Of a DNA stretch of 46,367 bases, positions 9,484 through 18,547 are shown one piece after another. Under the pieces are notes generated by a model. The model had not been told where the DNA came from. It worked only from the letters and a program-made list of their open reading frames with translations, and searched no databases. Each line of letters begins with the position of its first letter. The stretch's first letter is position 1. This stretch comes from Clostridia bacterium (GTDB lineage: Bacteria; Bacillota; Clostridia; Christensenellales; Borkfalkiaceae), in contig JAGHJD010000050.1 in assembly GCA_017886895.1 (NCBI GenBank), forward strand, positions 1 to 46,367, read 5' to 3'. The position numbers and the translations under genes are program-made.

Positions 9484-10494
9484 ATGAAAAAATTTCTGCG
9501 CCGTGCGCGCGTACCCGTTCTGTGCGTCCTGTTGGCGGCAGTCGTCCTTTTGTGTGCGGTGGCGGCATATCCCGCCCTGTGCGGGCGTGAGACGGCTGAA
9601 AACGCCTCATACAGCGGGATCCTGCGTGTGTGGCAGATAGACAGCTTTGAGGGCGGAACGGGGTCGAGAGCGGCGTTTCTGACGGCGTGCGCGCGTTCGT
9701 TCGAGTCTGAAAATCAAGGCGTAAAGCTGCTTGTTACCTATCATACGGCAGAGAGCGCCGCGAACGCGGCTGCGGGAGGGGAGTACCCCGATATACTGTC
9801 TTTCGGGGCGGGAACGGATTTTGCCGCGGATGCCGCTCTGCCGCAGGCATGGGAAAAATTTGCCGCGGGGCTGCTCGGCGGCGAAGCGTGCGCCGTGCCG
9901 TGGTGCCGCGGTCAATACTTTCTCTTCACCGTCGAAGGGGATTTTTCTGACGTTTCCGGCGGGAATACAGTCATCTCGCAGGGAAAAGGCGCAAATCCAG
10001 CTGCGGCGGCGTATGCCGAAGGACTGACGGGCGAATATACGGTCCTCGATTCACTCGCCGCTTATACGGCTTTTCTGCGGGGGGAGTATGTGTATATGCT
10101 CGGCAGTCAGCGCGACGTCTATCGGTTTGCGGCGCGGGATGTTGCCGTGCGGGCACAGCCGATGACGGGATTTTGCGATCTGTGGCAGTATGCAGCCGTC
10201 TGCACGCGGGAAGAGGACAGGGCGGATGCGGCGCTCGGATTTGTGCGGTATTTGCTGTCGGAAGAAGTGCAGAGCAGCCTTTGGCGCATAGGGATGCTGC
10301 CCGTCTCAGGCTCGGCGTATGAGCAGGGGGCGGAAAGTATGTATGCGGCGCAGCAGGAGACCCCGCAGAAGACGGTCAGCGCGTTTCTGACTTCGCAGAC
10401 GGTCAAACTGCTGCGGGAAAGCGCCGCTTCAGCGTTAAACGGAGACGAAAGCGGCGCAAAAAATTTGGAAAAATATCTGCTGGAAGCATTGTAA
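9484..10494 (+). CDS. Extracellular solute-binding protein-like, N-terminally anchored, orphan (no permease nearby)
   Basis: N-terminal signal/TM segment (ARVPVLCVLLAAVVLLCAVAAYP) followed by SBP-type features (GILRVWQIDSFEGGTGSRAAFLTACARSFE; EYPDILSFG; ALGFVRYLLSEEVQ). Confidence 0.72.
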   Translation: MKKFLRRARVPVLCVLLAAVVLLCAVAAYPALCGRETAENASYSGILRVWQIDSFEGGTGSRAAFLTACARSFESENQGVKLLVTYHTAESAANAAAGGEYPDILSFGAGTDFAADAALPQAWEKFAAGLLGGEACAVPWCRGQYFLFTVEGDFSDVSGGNTVISQGKGANPAAAAYAEGLTGEYTVLDSLAAYTAFLRGEYVYMLGSQRDVYRFAARDVAVRAQPMTGFCDLWQYAAVCTREEDRADAALGFVRYLLSEEVQSSLWRIGMLPVSGSAYEQGAESMYAAQQETPQKTVSAFLTSQTVKLLRESAASALNGDESGAKNLEKYLLEAL

Positions 10495-10517
10495 AAAGAG
10501 TCGGTTTGCTGTATAAT
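10489..10517 (+). promoter_or_regulatory. Promoter for murB, overlapping the SBP stop codon
   Basis: TTGTAA-N17-TATAAT. Confidence 0.7.
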
Positions 10518-10532
10518 AGGGAGGAGCGGAAA

Positions 10533-11429
10533 ATGTCCCGAAATACTGACTGCATTGCTGAATGGTTTGCCGATCTGCCGCAGAAACGCCCGTTTTCTTT
10601 TCGGGCGGCAACGACGATCGGCGCGGGCGGGACGGCGCCTGCGGCGCTCTATCCGCGCAGCGAAGCGGAGTTTGCGGAGACGGTGGCGCGCCTGGAGGCG
10701 CAAGGGATCCCTTTTTGCGTGCTCGGCTGCGGCTCCAACGTGCTCGCTTCCGATAAAGGGTTCGGCGGAGCCGTCATTAAGACAGACAGAATGGAGACGC
10801 TGCGCCTGTTGCCGCAGGGGATAGAGGCGGCGTGCGGCGTCAGGATTGCGAGATTGCTCTCTTTTGCCGCGGCGAATCATTGCGGCGGTTTGGAATTTCT
10901 CGCGGGCATTCCCGCAAGTACGGGCGGTGCCGTTTTCATGAATGCGGGGGCGTGCGGGAAATTCGCCGCCGAACGTGTTTTGTCGGTCAGGGCGCTGTAT
11001 CGCGGTTCGGTCATGGAAATGACGGCTGAGGAATGCGCGTTCTCCTATAAGCATTCTCTGTTTATGGATGAGCCGATATATGTTTTATCAGCGGTATTCC
11101 AAACGGTCTGCGGCGATAAGCAGAGTATTCTGCGTGAGATAAAACGCGTTTTAGTGCGAAGATCCCGCCTGCCGCGCGGTAAAAGCATGGGGTGCGTGTT
11201 TAAGAACCCGAGCGGCTGTTCGGCGGGGGAGCTGATCGAGCAGGCGGGGCTGAAAGGCGCTTTTATCGGAGATGCTGTCGTGGCGAGGGAGCATGCAAAT
11301 TTTATCCTCAACCGCGGCGGCGCGACCGCGTCCGAGATCCGTTCACTCATCGAGCATGTTCGGGCGCGCGTCTTTGAAAATAGCGCCGTCACGCTGGAAG
11401 AGGAGATCCGCTACATAGGAGAATTCTGA
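10533..11429 (+). CDS. murB: UDP-N-acetylenolpyruvoylglucosamine reductase
   Basis: TTIGAGGTA; VLGCGSNVLASDKGFGG; GLEFLAGIPASTGGAVFMNAGACG; GCVFKNPSG; SD gggaggag. Confidence 0.96.
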   Translation: MSRNTDCIAEWFADLPQKRPFSFRAATTIGAGGTAPAALYPRSEAEFAETVARLEAQGIPFCVLGCGSNVLASDKGFGGAVIKTDRMETLRLLPQGIEAACGVRIARLLSFAAANHCGGLEFLAGIPASTGGAVFMNAGACGKFAAERVLSVRALYRGSVMEMTAEECAFSYKHSLFMDEPIYVLSAVFQTVCGDKQSILREIKRVLVRRSRLPRGKSMGCVFKNPSGCSAGELIEQAGLKGAFIGDAVVAREHANFILNRGGATASEIRSLIEHVRARVFENSAVTLEEEIRYIGEF

Positions 11430-12208
11430 TGCAGCTTACGGGCGATTATCATACGCATACCGTGTACAGCCACGGGAGCGGTACCGTGCTTGAGAACGCT
11501 CTGCAGGCGAAGGCGCGCGGTCTGCGCGAGATCGCGATCACCGATCACGGGTTCGGGCAGATGGCGTTCGGTCTGCGGCACCGCCGCATGCCGCAGCTTA
11601 TCAGGGACTGCAGAGAAGCGACGGAGCTTACGGGCGTAAAAGTCTATGTCGGCATTGAGGCGAATCTGCTCGGTGAAAGCGGATTTACGGATCTGAAAGA
11701 AAAGGATTATAAGGATTTTGACGTCTTTTTGATGGGGATCCACCGCTTTGTTCGGTTCAAACCCTTTGTGCCGGGCATGTGGAACATGTTTTTCCGCAAC
11801 TGGCTGCACACGGTGCGGAAAAAAGGGGCCGGTGCGGGGTTGGTCCGCTACAATACGCAGGCGCTCATCCATTGTATCGAAAAATATCCGATCGATGCCG
11901 TGACGCATCTGAACTATTTAAGTTTCTGCAACGTGGCGGAGGTCGCAAAAGCCGCGCGGGACAACGGCACCTATATCGAGCTGAATTCCAAAAAGACGCA
12001 TTTATCCGATGAAGAACTTGCCGCCGTGCGCGATACGGGCGTGCGGTTCATCATCGATTCAGATGCGCATTCGCCGGACCGGGTCGGGGATACCAAGCTC
12101 GTCGACGAACTTCTTTCGCGGGTCGATGTGCCGCGTGAGAGGATCGACAATATAGACGGGCGAACGCCGCGGTTCAGATTCAGGGAATACAAAGAGAGAA
12201 ATTTATAA
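11429..12208 (+). CDS. PHP-domain phosphoesterase
   Basis: GDYHTHTVYSHGSGTVLENALQAKARGLREIAITDHG; DSDAHSPDRVGD. Confidence 0.93.
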   Translation: MQLTGDYHTHTVYSHGSGTVLENALQAKARGLREIAITDHGFGQMAFGLRHRRMPQLIRDCREATELTGVKVYVGIEANLLGESGFTDLKEKDYKDFDVFLMGIHRFVRFKPFVPGMWNMFFRNWLHTVRKKGAGAGLVRYNTQALIHCIEKYPIDAVTHLNYLSFCNVAEVAKAARDNGTYIELNSKKTHLSDEELAAVRDTGVRFIIDSDAHSPDRVGDTKLVDELLSRVDVPRERIDNIDGRTPRFRFREYKERNL

Positions 12209-12209
12209 A

Positions 12210-13175
12210 GTGCCGAACGGGAATTTTACGGGAGAGATCAAGCGCGAACTCATCCGCCGCGGGTTTGAAAACGCCTGCTGCAAGACGGCGGCGCTCTCCG
12301 CCTTTTTGCGCGTAACGGGCAGCATTGTCCGCAGCGGGCAGGGCGTCGGGTTTGAATTTGCGACGGAAAGCGAGCGCGTTGCGGAATATTTCCTAGGGCT
12401 CGCAGAGGAACAGTTCGGCGCCGAACTCAAGATCGTGCAGGCAGGCACCGACCGCCGCAGCGGGCGCGGGCGTTTGGTGTTCCGCTGCCTGTCGGAGCGC
12501 TCGCTTTTTATTCTGTTTGAGCTCGGCATTGCCGAGCGGGACGGGGATTCGCTTGCGCTGCGCTTCAATATCGGCGAGTATCTGCTTGAAAATACCTGCT
12601 GTAAGCGTGCGTTCATAGCGGGGGCTTTCTGCGGGAGCGGGAGCTGTGTCTTGCCCAAAGAGAGCGGCGCGGGCGGCTATCATCTTGAGATCGTTTTTTC
12701 GTATCCCTCTCTTGCGGAAGAGTTTTGTGCGCTGCTCGAAACGTTTGACGTTCTTGCGCGCTGCACGCAGCGGAAGAACGAATATATCGTCTACCTGAAG
12801 AGCAGGGAGAGCATTTCGGATTTTCTTGCGCTCATTGGGGCGGAGCGTTCACTGACTCTTTTAGACGAAGTGTCGCGGCAGAAAGATACGCGCAACCGCA
12901 TCAACCGCATAGCGAACTGCATGCAGAAAAATTATGACAAGAGCGTGCTCGCTTCCGTGGCGCAGGTCCGCGCCATCGAATATATCGGTTTGCACGGCGG
13001 GCTGGAACAGTTGGATGCGGGGCAGCGTGCGGTCGCCGAGGCGCGCCTCGCCGATAAAGAGGCCTCTCTGTCGGAGCTTGCAAATCGTCTCGGCATCTCG
13101 AAAAGCTGCATCAATCACAGGTTCAGGAAATTATTGAAAACAGCCGAAGATATGGCGGAGGAGAAAGATGAATAA
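12210..13175 (+). CDS. whiA: WhiA-type sporulation/cell-division regulator
   Basis: N-terminal F..EIKRELIRR...CCKTAALSAFLRVTGSI, RAFIAGAFCGSGSC, and C-terminal HTH ELANRLGISKSCINHRFRKL. GTG start. Confidence 0.95.
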   Translation: MPNGNFTGEIKRELIRRGFENACCKTAALSAFLRVTGSIVRSGQGVGFEFATESERVAEYFLGLAEEQFGAELKIVQAGTDRRSGRGRLVFRCLSERSLFILFELGIAERDGDSLALRFNIGEYLLENTCCKRAFIAGAFCGSGSCVLPKESGAGGYHLEIVFSYPSLAEEFCALLETFDVLARCTQRKNEYIVYLKSRESISDFLALIGAERSLTLLDEVSRQKDTRNRINRIANCMQKNYDKSVLASVAQVRAIEYIGLHGGLEQLDAGQRAVAEARLADKEASLSELANRLGISKSCINHRFRKLLKTAEDMAEEKDE

Positions 13176-13419
13176 AGCGGGATTTACATATCGCAAGGAC
13201 AGTTATAATGCCTACGACGCACAGCGCATCGTGTTCGAGGCGAGCAAATATAAGAGCGAGATCACCTTTGCTGACGGCAACAAGCGTGCAAACGCCAAGA
13301 GCATCATCGGGCTTCTCTCCATGAAGTTCCTCAAGGGCGACGAGTATCTCATCTACGCCGAGGGGCAGGACAGCAAGAGGGCGGCGGAAGGGCTTGCCGC
13401 ATTTGTCGAGAAGCTTTAA
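13168..13419 (+). CDS. HPr/Crh-like protein lacking the catalytic His15
   Basis: MNKAGFTYRKDSYNAYDAQRIVFEASKYKSEITFADGNKRANAKSIIGLLSMKFLKGDEYLIYAEGQDSKRAAEGLAAFVEKL. Ser46 region NAKSIIGLLSM kept; GLHARPA position reads SYNAYDA. Confidence 0.93.
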   Translation: MNKAGFTYRKDSYNAYDAQRIVFEASKYKSEITFADGNKRANAKSIIGLLSMKFLKGDEYLIYAEGQDSKRAAEGLAAFVEKL

Positions 13420-13519
13420 AAGAGACATTGCGGTGTCTGCGCCGAGAAACGGCGCGTCGATATTTTTTTGCAGGAGCGTCCGGACAGGCCGCTCCGCTGT
13501 TTGACGTTTGGGAAAAACT

Positions 13520-16500
13520 ATGGCTGATTTTATTCATTTGCATGTTCATACCGAATACAGCTTGCTCGACGGCGCCTGCAAAGTGGACGAGCTTGTTGCC
13601 CACTGCGTTTCGCACAACATTCCCGCTATCGCGATCACCGACCACGGCAATATGTATGCCACACTCTATTTTGCGGAGCTGTGCCGCAAAAACAATATTC
13701 AGGCGATCATCGGGTGCGAACTGTACATGACGCAGGACATGTATGTGAAAGACGGGAAGGGAGATTTCGATCATCTCATTCTGCTTGCGAAAAATAAGAA
13801 AGGGTATAAGAATCTCGTCAAGCTCGATTCTATGGCTTTTGTGGACGGGTTTTACTATAAGCCGCGCGCCGATTATAAGACGCTGCGCGAACACAGCGAG
13901 GGGCTCGTGTGCCTTTCCGCATGCCTTGCGGGGCGTATTCCGAAACTTCTTCTGCGCGGCGATTACGAGGGCGCGAAAAAGACTGCTCTTGAACTGAAAG
14001 AGATCTTCGGCGAGGACTTCTATATCGAGATCCAGGATCACGGCATAGAGGAGCAGAAGCGCGTTTTGCCGCTCCTTCTGCAGCTTGCAAAGGAACTTGA
14101 TATTCAGCTCGTCGCCACGAACGACGTGCATTATATCAACAAAGAGGATTGGGAGATGCAGGATATTCTCCTGTGTATCCAGACGAAAAAGACGGTCGAA
14201 GACCCTAACCGCATGCGCTTCGACACGCATGAGTTCTATCTGAAATCTCCCGAGGAGATGGCAGAGCTGTTCAGATATGTTCCCGAGGCGATCTCCAATA
14301 CGCTCGTCATCGCGCGGAAATGCGCGGAAGAGCCTTGTTTCGACCTGAAGGACAACGGCGACCCCATTAAAGATAAATCGCTGATCCCCGGATATACTCC
14401 AGAAGACGGTTCCGACCCGAAGGACTATCTGACAAAACTCACGTGGGAGGGGCTGCGCGTACGCTACGGCGAGATCACCGAGGAAGTAAAAAAGCGCGCA
14501 GATTATGAGCTGGGCATCATCCTCGGCATGGGCTTTGCGGAATATTATCTGATCGTCATGGATTTTATCCGTTGGGCTAAAAATCAGGGGATCCCCGTGG
14601 GGCCCGGGCGCGGGAGCGGGGCTGCGAGCATCGTTGCCTATGCCGTCGGGATCACGGACGTCGATCCCCTCAAATATGACCTGTTCTTTGAGCGGTTCCT
14701 CAACCCTGACCGCGTGACCATGCCGGACTTCGATATCGACTTTTGTAACGAGAGGCGCCCCGAGGTCATCGAATACGTGCGGGAAAAATATCACCCCGAA
14801 AACGTCGCGCAGATCGTGACGTTCGGTACTCTTGCCTCGAAAGCCGCCATCAAGGACGTCGGCAGGGTGCTTCGCGTGCCCTTTTCCGAGACGGACAGGG
14901 TCACGAAATTGATGGACGGCAAGTCGACCATCCGCGAACTGCTCGGCTGGAACATCGAGGGGCTGCGGAAAAAGATCGCCGACCCGAAACTCGACGAGGA
15001 GAAGCGGAACGACCTCCTCAAGACGCTCGAGGAGCAGGAGCACAAGCGCAACCAGGACTTTATCCAGATCTACGAGACGGACGAGCGTCTGCACCGCGTC
15101 ATCGATATGGCGCTCAAGCTCGAAGGGATGCCGCGCAACACGTCCATGCACGCGGCGGGCGTCGTCATCTGCCGCAAGCCGATCGCGGACAACGTGCCGC
15201 TTTCCCGCAACGGCGAGGATGTGACCACGCAGTTCGACATGAAGGAAGTGGAGTCCATCGGGATGCTCAAAATGGACTTCCTCGCACTGATGACGCTCAC
15301 CGATATCAAGAAGGCGTGCGACTATATTTTGGAGGACACGGGCAGGGTCATCGATTGGGCGGAAATAGGGCTCGAGAGCAAAGAGGCATACGAGCTCATA
15401 TCCGAAGGCGATACGGACGCCGTGTTCCAGCTCGAGCAAGGCGGCATGAAGCGGTTCATGAAAGAGTTAAAACCCGGCTGCCTTGAGGATATTATCGCAG
15501 GCGTTGCCTTGTACCGTCCGGGGCCGATGGCGTATATCCCGACCTATATCCAGAACAAGCTCAATCCGCAGCAGGTCAAATACGACACGCCGCTGTTGGA
15601 GCACATCCTGAAAGTTACCTACGGCGTCATTGTCTATCAGGAGCAGGTCATGCAGATCTTCCAGGATCTTGCGGGATTTTCGCTCGGACAGGCTGACCTT
15701 GTCCGCCGCGCGATGGGCAAAAAGAACAAAGCCGAACTCATGGCGCAGCGCGATAAATTCATCTACGGCAACCGCAGCGAGGGCGGGAATATCGACGGCG
15801 CGATCGCGCGCGGCGTGCCGAAAAAGGTGGCTGAAAAGATCTTTGCGGATATGGAGAGCTTTGCGAGCTACGCGTTCAACAAGGCGCACGCGACCTGCTA
15901 TGCCGTGCTGGCATACCGTACAGCCTACCTGAAACGTTTTTATCCGCGTGAATTTCTTGCCGCGATCCTGAACAACCGCATTGATAAGATCGAAGAAATT
16001 TCAAAATATATCCTGTATTTGAAGGAAAAGAATATCCCCGTCCTTCAGCCGGATGTAAACGAGAGCAAGGAGTTTTTCTCGGTGCAGGGAGACGGCGTTC
16101 GTTTCGGGCTCGGGGCGCTGCGCGGCGTGGGCGTCGGCGCTACGCAGCTCATCATCGAAGAGCGGAAAAAGGGCGGGAAATTCCGTTCCTTCGGCGATTT
16201 CGTCTACAGGTGCGCGCCTTTCCTCAATAAGCGCATGCTCGAAGGGCTGATCTGCGCGGGCGCATTTGACTGTTTCGGTGCAAACAGAGCGCAGATGCTG
16301 CTGGTCTATGAGAGCGTGCTCGAACGTGCGAACAAAATAGCGAAACAGCAGGCAAGCAGGCAGATGAGCCTGTTCGGTGACATCATCGAAGAGGACAATA
16401 CGGTCGTGGAGTTCCCGAACGTCCCCGAGATGGAGTCCGGGGAGCGGCTCGCGCGCGAAAAGGATGTGCTCGGCGTGTATGTGAGCGGTCATCCTTTTGA

Positions 16501-17128
16501 AAAATATCTCTCTGCTTTTACCGACTGCAGTTTTTCCTGCCTCAAAATGCAGAACTATGAGGAGGACGAAGAGGGGAATCGCACTTATCCCGAGCTTACG
16601 GACGGCGACCGCGTGACGATGGGCGGGCTGATCGGAAGTTACAAGAAGAACATGACCCGCACAGGGGCGTCTATGGCGTTCATCACGCTTGAAGACCTGT
16701 ACGGCAGTATCGAGTGCGTTGCATTCCCTTCTACCTACGAGCGCATCCGGGATATGCTTGCGGCGGATAAAGTGGTGCGTATCGAGGGGAAAATGCAGTT
16801 GCGGCAGGGAAGGTTGCCTGTGATCATCCTCGATAAAATGAGTGAGTACGACCCTGCGGCGGGTGGTGCCCCGGAGCATGGTTCATCCGCGGCGGCGCAG
16901 CCTGCGCGGCGGGCAAAGGCGCATGCGCTTTGGCTGAACGCTTCTGCGCTGACGGAAGAGGATTTTGACGAGTTGACCTCGCTGTTTGCGCATTACATGA
17001 ACGGGGATACCGTCGTCAAGATCAAGCGCGGGGATAAATTCTATAAAATGAGCAATATCAACGACTGTCACGGACTGCGCGACGAGCTGGGGCTGTTTTT
17101 GGAGGAGTCCGACATCGTCCGTGTCTGA
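13520..17128 (+). CDS. dnaE: DNA polymerase III alpha subunit
   Basis: PHP HLHVHTEYSLLDGA; VGPGRGSGAASIVAYAVGITDVDPL; PDFDIDFCNERR; GVALYRPGPM. Confidence 0.98.
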   Translation: MADFIHLHVHTEYSLLDGACKVDELVAHCVSHNIPAIAITDHGNMYATLYFAELCRKNNIQAIIGCELYMTQDMYVKDGKGDFDHLILLAKNKKGYKNLVKLDSMAFVDGFYYKPRADYKTLREHSEGLVCLSACLAGRIPKLLLRGDYEGAKKTALELKEIFGEDFYIEIQDHGIEEQKRVLPLLLQLAKELDIQLVATNDVHYINKEDWEMQDILLCIQTKKTVEDPNRMRFDTHEFYLKSPEEMAELFRYVPEAISNTLVIARKCAEEPCFDLKDNGDPIKDKSLIPGYTPEDGSDPKDYLTKLTWEGLRVRYGEITEEVKKRADYELGIILGMGFAEYYLIVMDFIRWAKNQGIPVGPGRGSGAASIVAYAVGITDVDPLKYDLFFERFLNPDRVTMPDFDIDFCNERRPEVIEYVREKYHPENVAQIVTFGTLASKAAIKDVGRVLRVPFSETDRVTKLMDGKSTIRELLGWNIEGLRKKIADPKLDEEKRNDLLKTLEEQEHKRNQDFIQIYETDERLHRVIDMALKLEGMPRNTSMHAAGVVICRKPIADNVPLSRNGEDVTTQFDMKEVESIGMLKMDFLALMTLTDIKKACDYILEDTGRVIDWAEIGLESKEAYELISEGDTDAVFQLEQGGMKRFMKELKPGCLEDIIAGVALYRPGPMAYIPTYIQNKLNPQQVKYDTPLLEHILKVTYGVIVYQEQVMQIFQDLAGFSLGQADLVRRAMGKKNKAELMAQRDKFIYGNRSEGGNIDGAIARGVPKKVAEKIFADMESFASYAFNKAHATCYAVLAYRTAYLKRFYPREFLAAILNNRIDKIEEISKYILYLKEKNIPVLQPDVNESKEFFSVQGDGVRFGLGALRGVGVGATQLIIEERKKGGKFRSFGDFVYRCAPFLNKRMLEGLICAGAFDCFGANRAQMLLVYESVLERANKIAKQQASRQMSLFGDIIEEDNTVVEFPNVPEMESGERLAREKDVLGVYVSGHPFEKYLSAFTDCSFSCLKMQNYEEDEEGNRTYPELTDGDRVTMGGLIGSYKKNMTRTGASMAFITLEDLYGSIECVAFPSTYERIRDMLAADKVVRIEGKMQLRQGRLPVIILDKMSEYDPAAGGAPEHGSSAAAQPARRAKAHALWLNASALTEEDFDELTSLFAHYMNGDTVVKIKRGDKFYKMSNINDCHGLRDELGLFLEESDIVRV

Positions 17129-17332
17129 TTTTGACGGAGCTGTGCGTCTGTTTTGTTCGTTTTTAAGCAAATTATCGTTTAGATTTTCAAAAAATGTTTA
17201 TACCGATAAGGTTCGCTCGGTGCGGGGTCGGTATCTTGAAAAACGCTTTCATTTTTTCATAGTATCTGCTATAATTGTACTGCTTAAGGGATTTTTCACA
17301 ATACGTGATATTCGTAGATCGGAGGTTGCGGT

Positions 17333-18295
17333 ATGAAAAGGATCGGTGTGCTGACCAGCGGCGGCGATGCGCCGGGGATGAACGCCTGCATCAGAGCTGT
17401 CGTCAGGACGGCGAAATATTTCGGGATGGAGATCTTCGGGATCCGCCAGGGATATGCTGGCCTGATCAATGACGATATGGTCCCCATGGAGATGCGCAGT
17501 GTTTCCGATATAGTGCAGCGCGGCGGCACCATGCTGCGCACTGCACGTTGCGTGGAGATGTATACCGTTGAAGGGCAGAAGCAGGCCGTCAAAACGCTGA
17601 ATGAGCACGGGATCGAAGGCCTCGTCGTCATCGGCGGCGACGGTTCGTTCCGCGGGGCGAAGTGCCTGAGCGAGGAGTACGGGATCCCTACGATCGGCAT
17701 CCCCGGTACGATCGACAACGACCTCGAATATACCGATTATACGTTGGGGTTTGACACTGCAGTCAATACCTGTCTCGACATCATCAACAAGCTGCGCGAT
17801 ACGATGACTTCGCATGAGCGTATCAGCGTTGTTGAAGTTATGGGGCGGCGCTGCGGCGACATCGCGCTTTATTCGGGGATCGCAAGCGGCGCGGAGATCA
17901 TCATCGTGCCCGAGATCGCGTATGACATGGAGGACGTTGTCCTGCGCATCAACCGCAGCCGCGCGAACGGCAAGCACTCCAATATCATAGTTCTGGCGGA
18001 GGGCGTCTCCACGGCGGAAGAGTTCTCCAAAAAGCTGCAGGAGATGACGACCTATTCCGTGCGCGGAACGACGATTGGGCATGTGCAGCGCGGCGGTTCG
18101 CCCTCCATGGCGGACAGGATGCTTGCGGCGCAGTTCGGCAACAAGGCGGTGCGCCTTCTGCGTGACGGGATCGGCAACCGCGTTGTCGGCATTCACAAAA
18201 ATGAGATCATCGACCTCGACATTATCGAGGCGGTCAGCATGAAGAAGAAGTTCAATTACGAACTTTATGAGACGCTGCAGATGATCTCCATGTAA
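17333..18295 (+). CDS. pfkA: 6-phosphofructokinase
   Basis: KRIGVLTSGGDAPGMNACIRAVVR; VIGGDGSFRGA; GIPGTIDND. Confidence 0.98.
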   Translation: MKRIGVLTSGGDAPGMNACIRAVVRTAKYFGMEIFGIRQGYAGLINDDMVPMEMRSVSDIVQRGGTMLRTARCVEMYTVEGQKQAVKTLNEHGIEGLVVIGGDGSFRGAKCLSEEYGIPTIGIPGTIDNDLEYTDYTLGFDTAVNTCLDIINKLRDTMTSHERISVVEVMGRRCGDIALYSGIASGAEIIIVPEIAYDMEDVVLRINRSRANGKHSNIIVLAEGVSTAEEFSKKLQEMTTYSVRGTTIGHVQRGGSPSMADRMLAAQFGNKAVRLLRDGIGNRVVGIHKNEIIDLDIIEAVSMKKKFNYELYETLQMISM

Positions 18296-18310
18296 GATCA
18301 GACAGTTTGT

Positions 18311-18336
18311 AAGGCGGTCGCGCATGCGGCCGCCTT
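18311..18336 (+). terminator. Hairpin after pfkA
   Basis: aaggcgg...ccgcctt followed by short T-rich stretch. Confidence 0.55.
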
Positions 18337-18461
18337 ATTAGTTTGCCCGGGGCAGGGGAGCGGAAAATTCCGGATAAGTGATCTCTGGCCGGAACGGAGC
18401 GCGACCGGCGGGTTGCGTGGAAGATTTCTGCTTTTAAACAGAAAAAATTTCAAAAGATGTC

Positions 18462-18490
18462 TTGAAATTCTTTAAAAAGTATACTATAAT
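18462..18490 (+). promoter_or_regulatory. Promoter for sugar-phosphate kinase
   Basis: TTGAAA-N17-TATAAT. Confidence 0.75.
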
Positions 18491-18547
18491 AAAATATAGA
18501 AGATTTTGTTGCAGAAAACATATTTTTTTGTAAGGAGCACAAAACCA

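Noticed and set aside
13349-15439. 696-aa minus-strand ORF antisense to dnaE
   Set aside because: Shadow ORF; dnaE is unequivocal.
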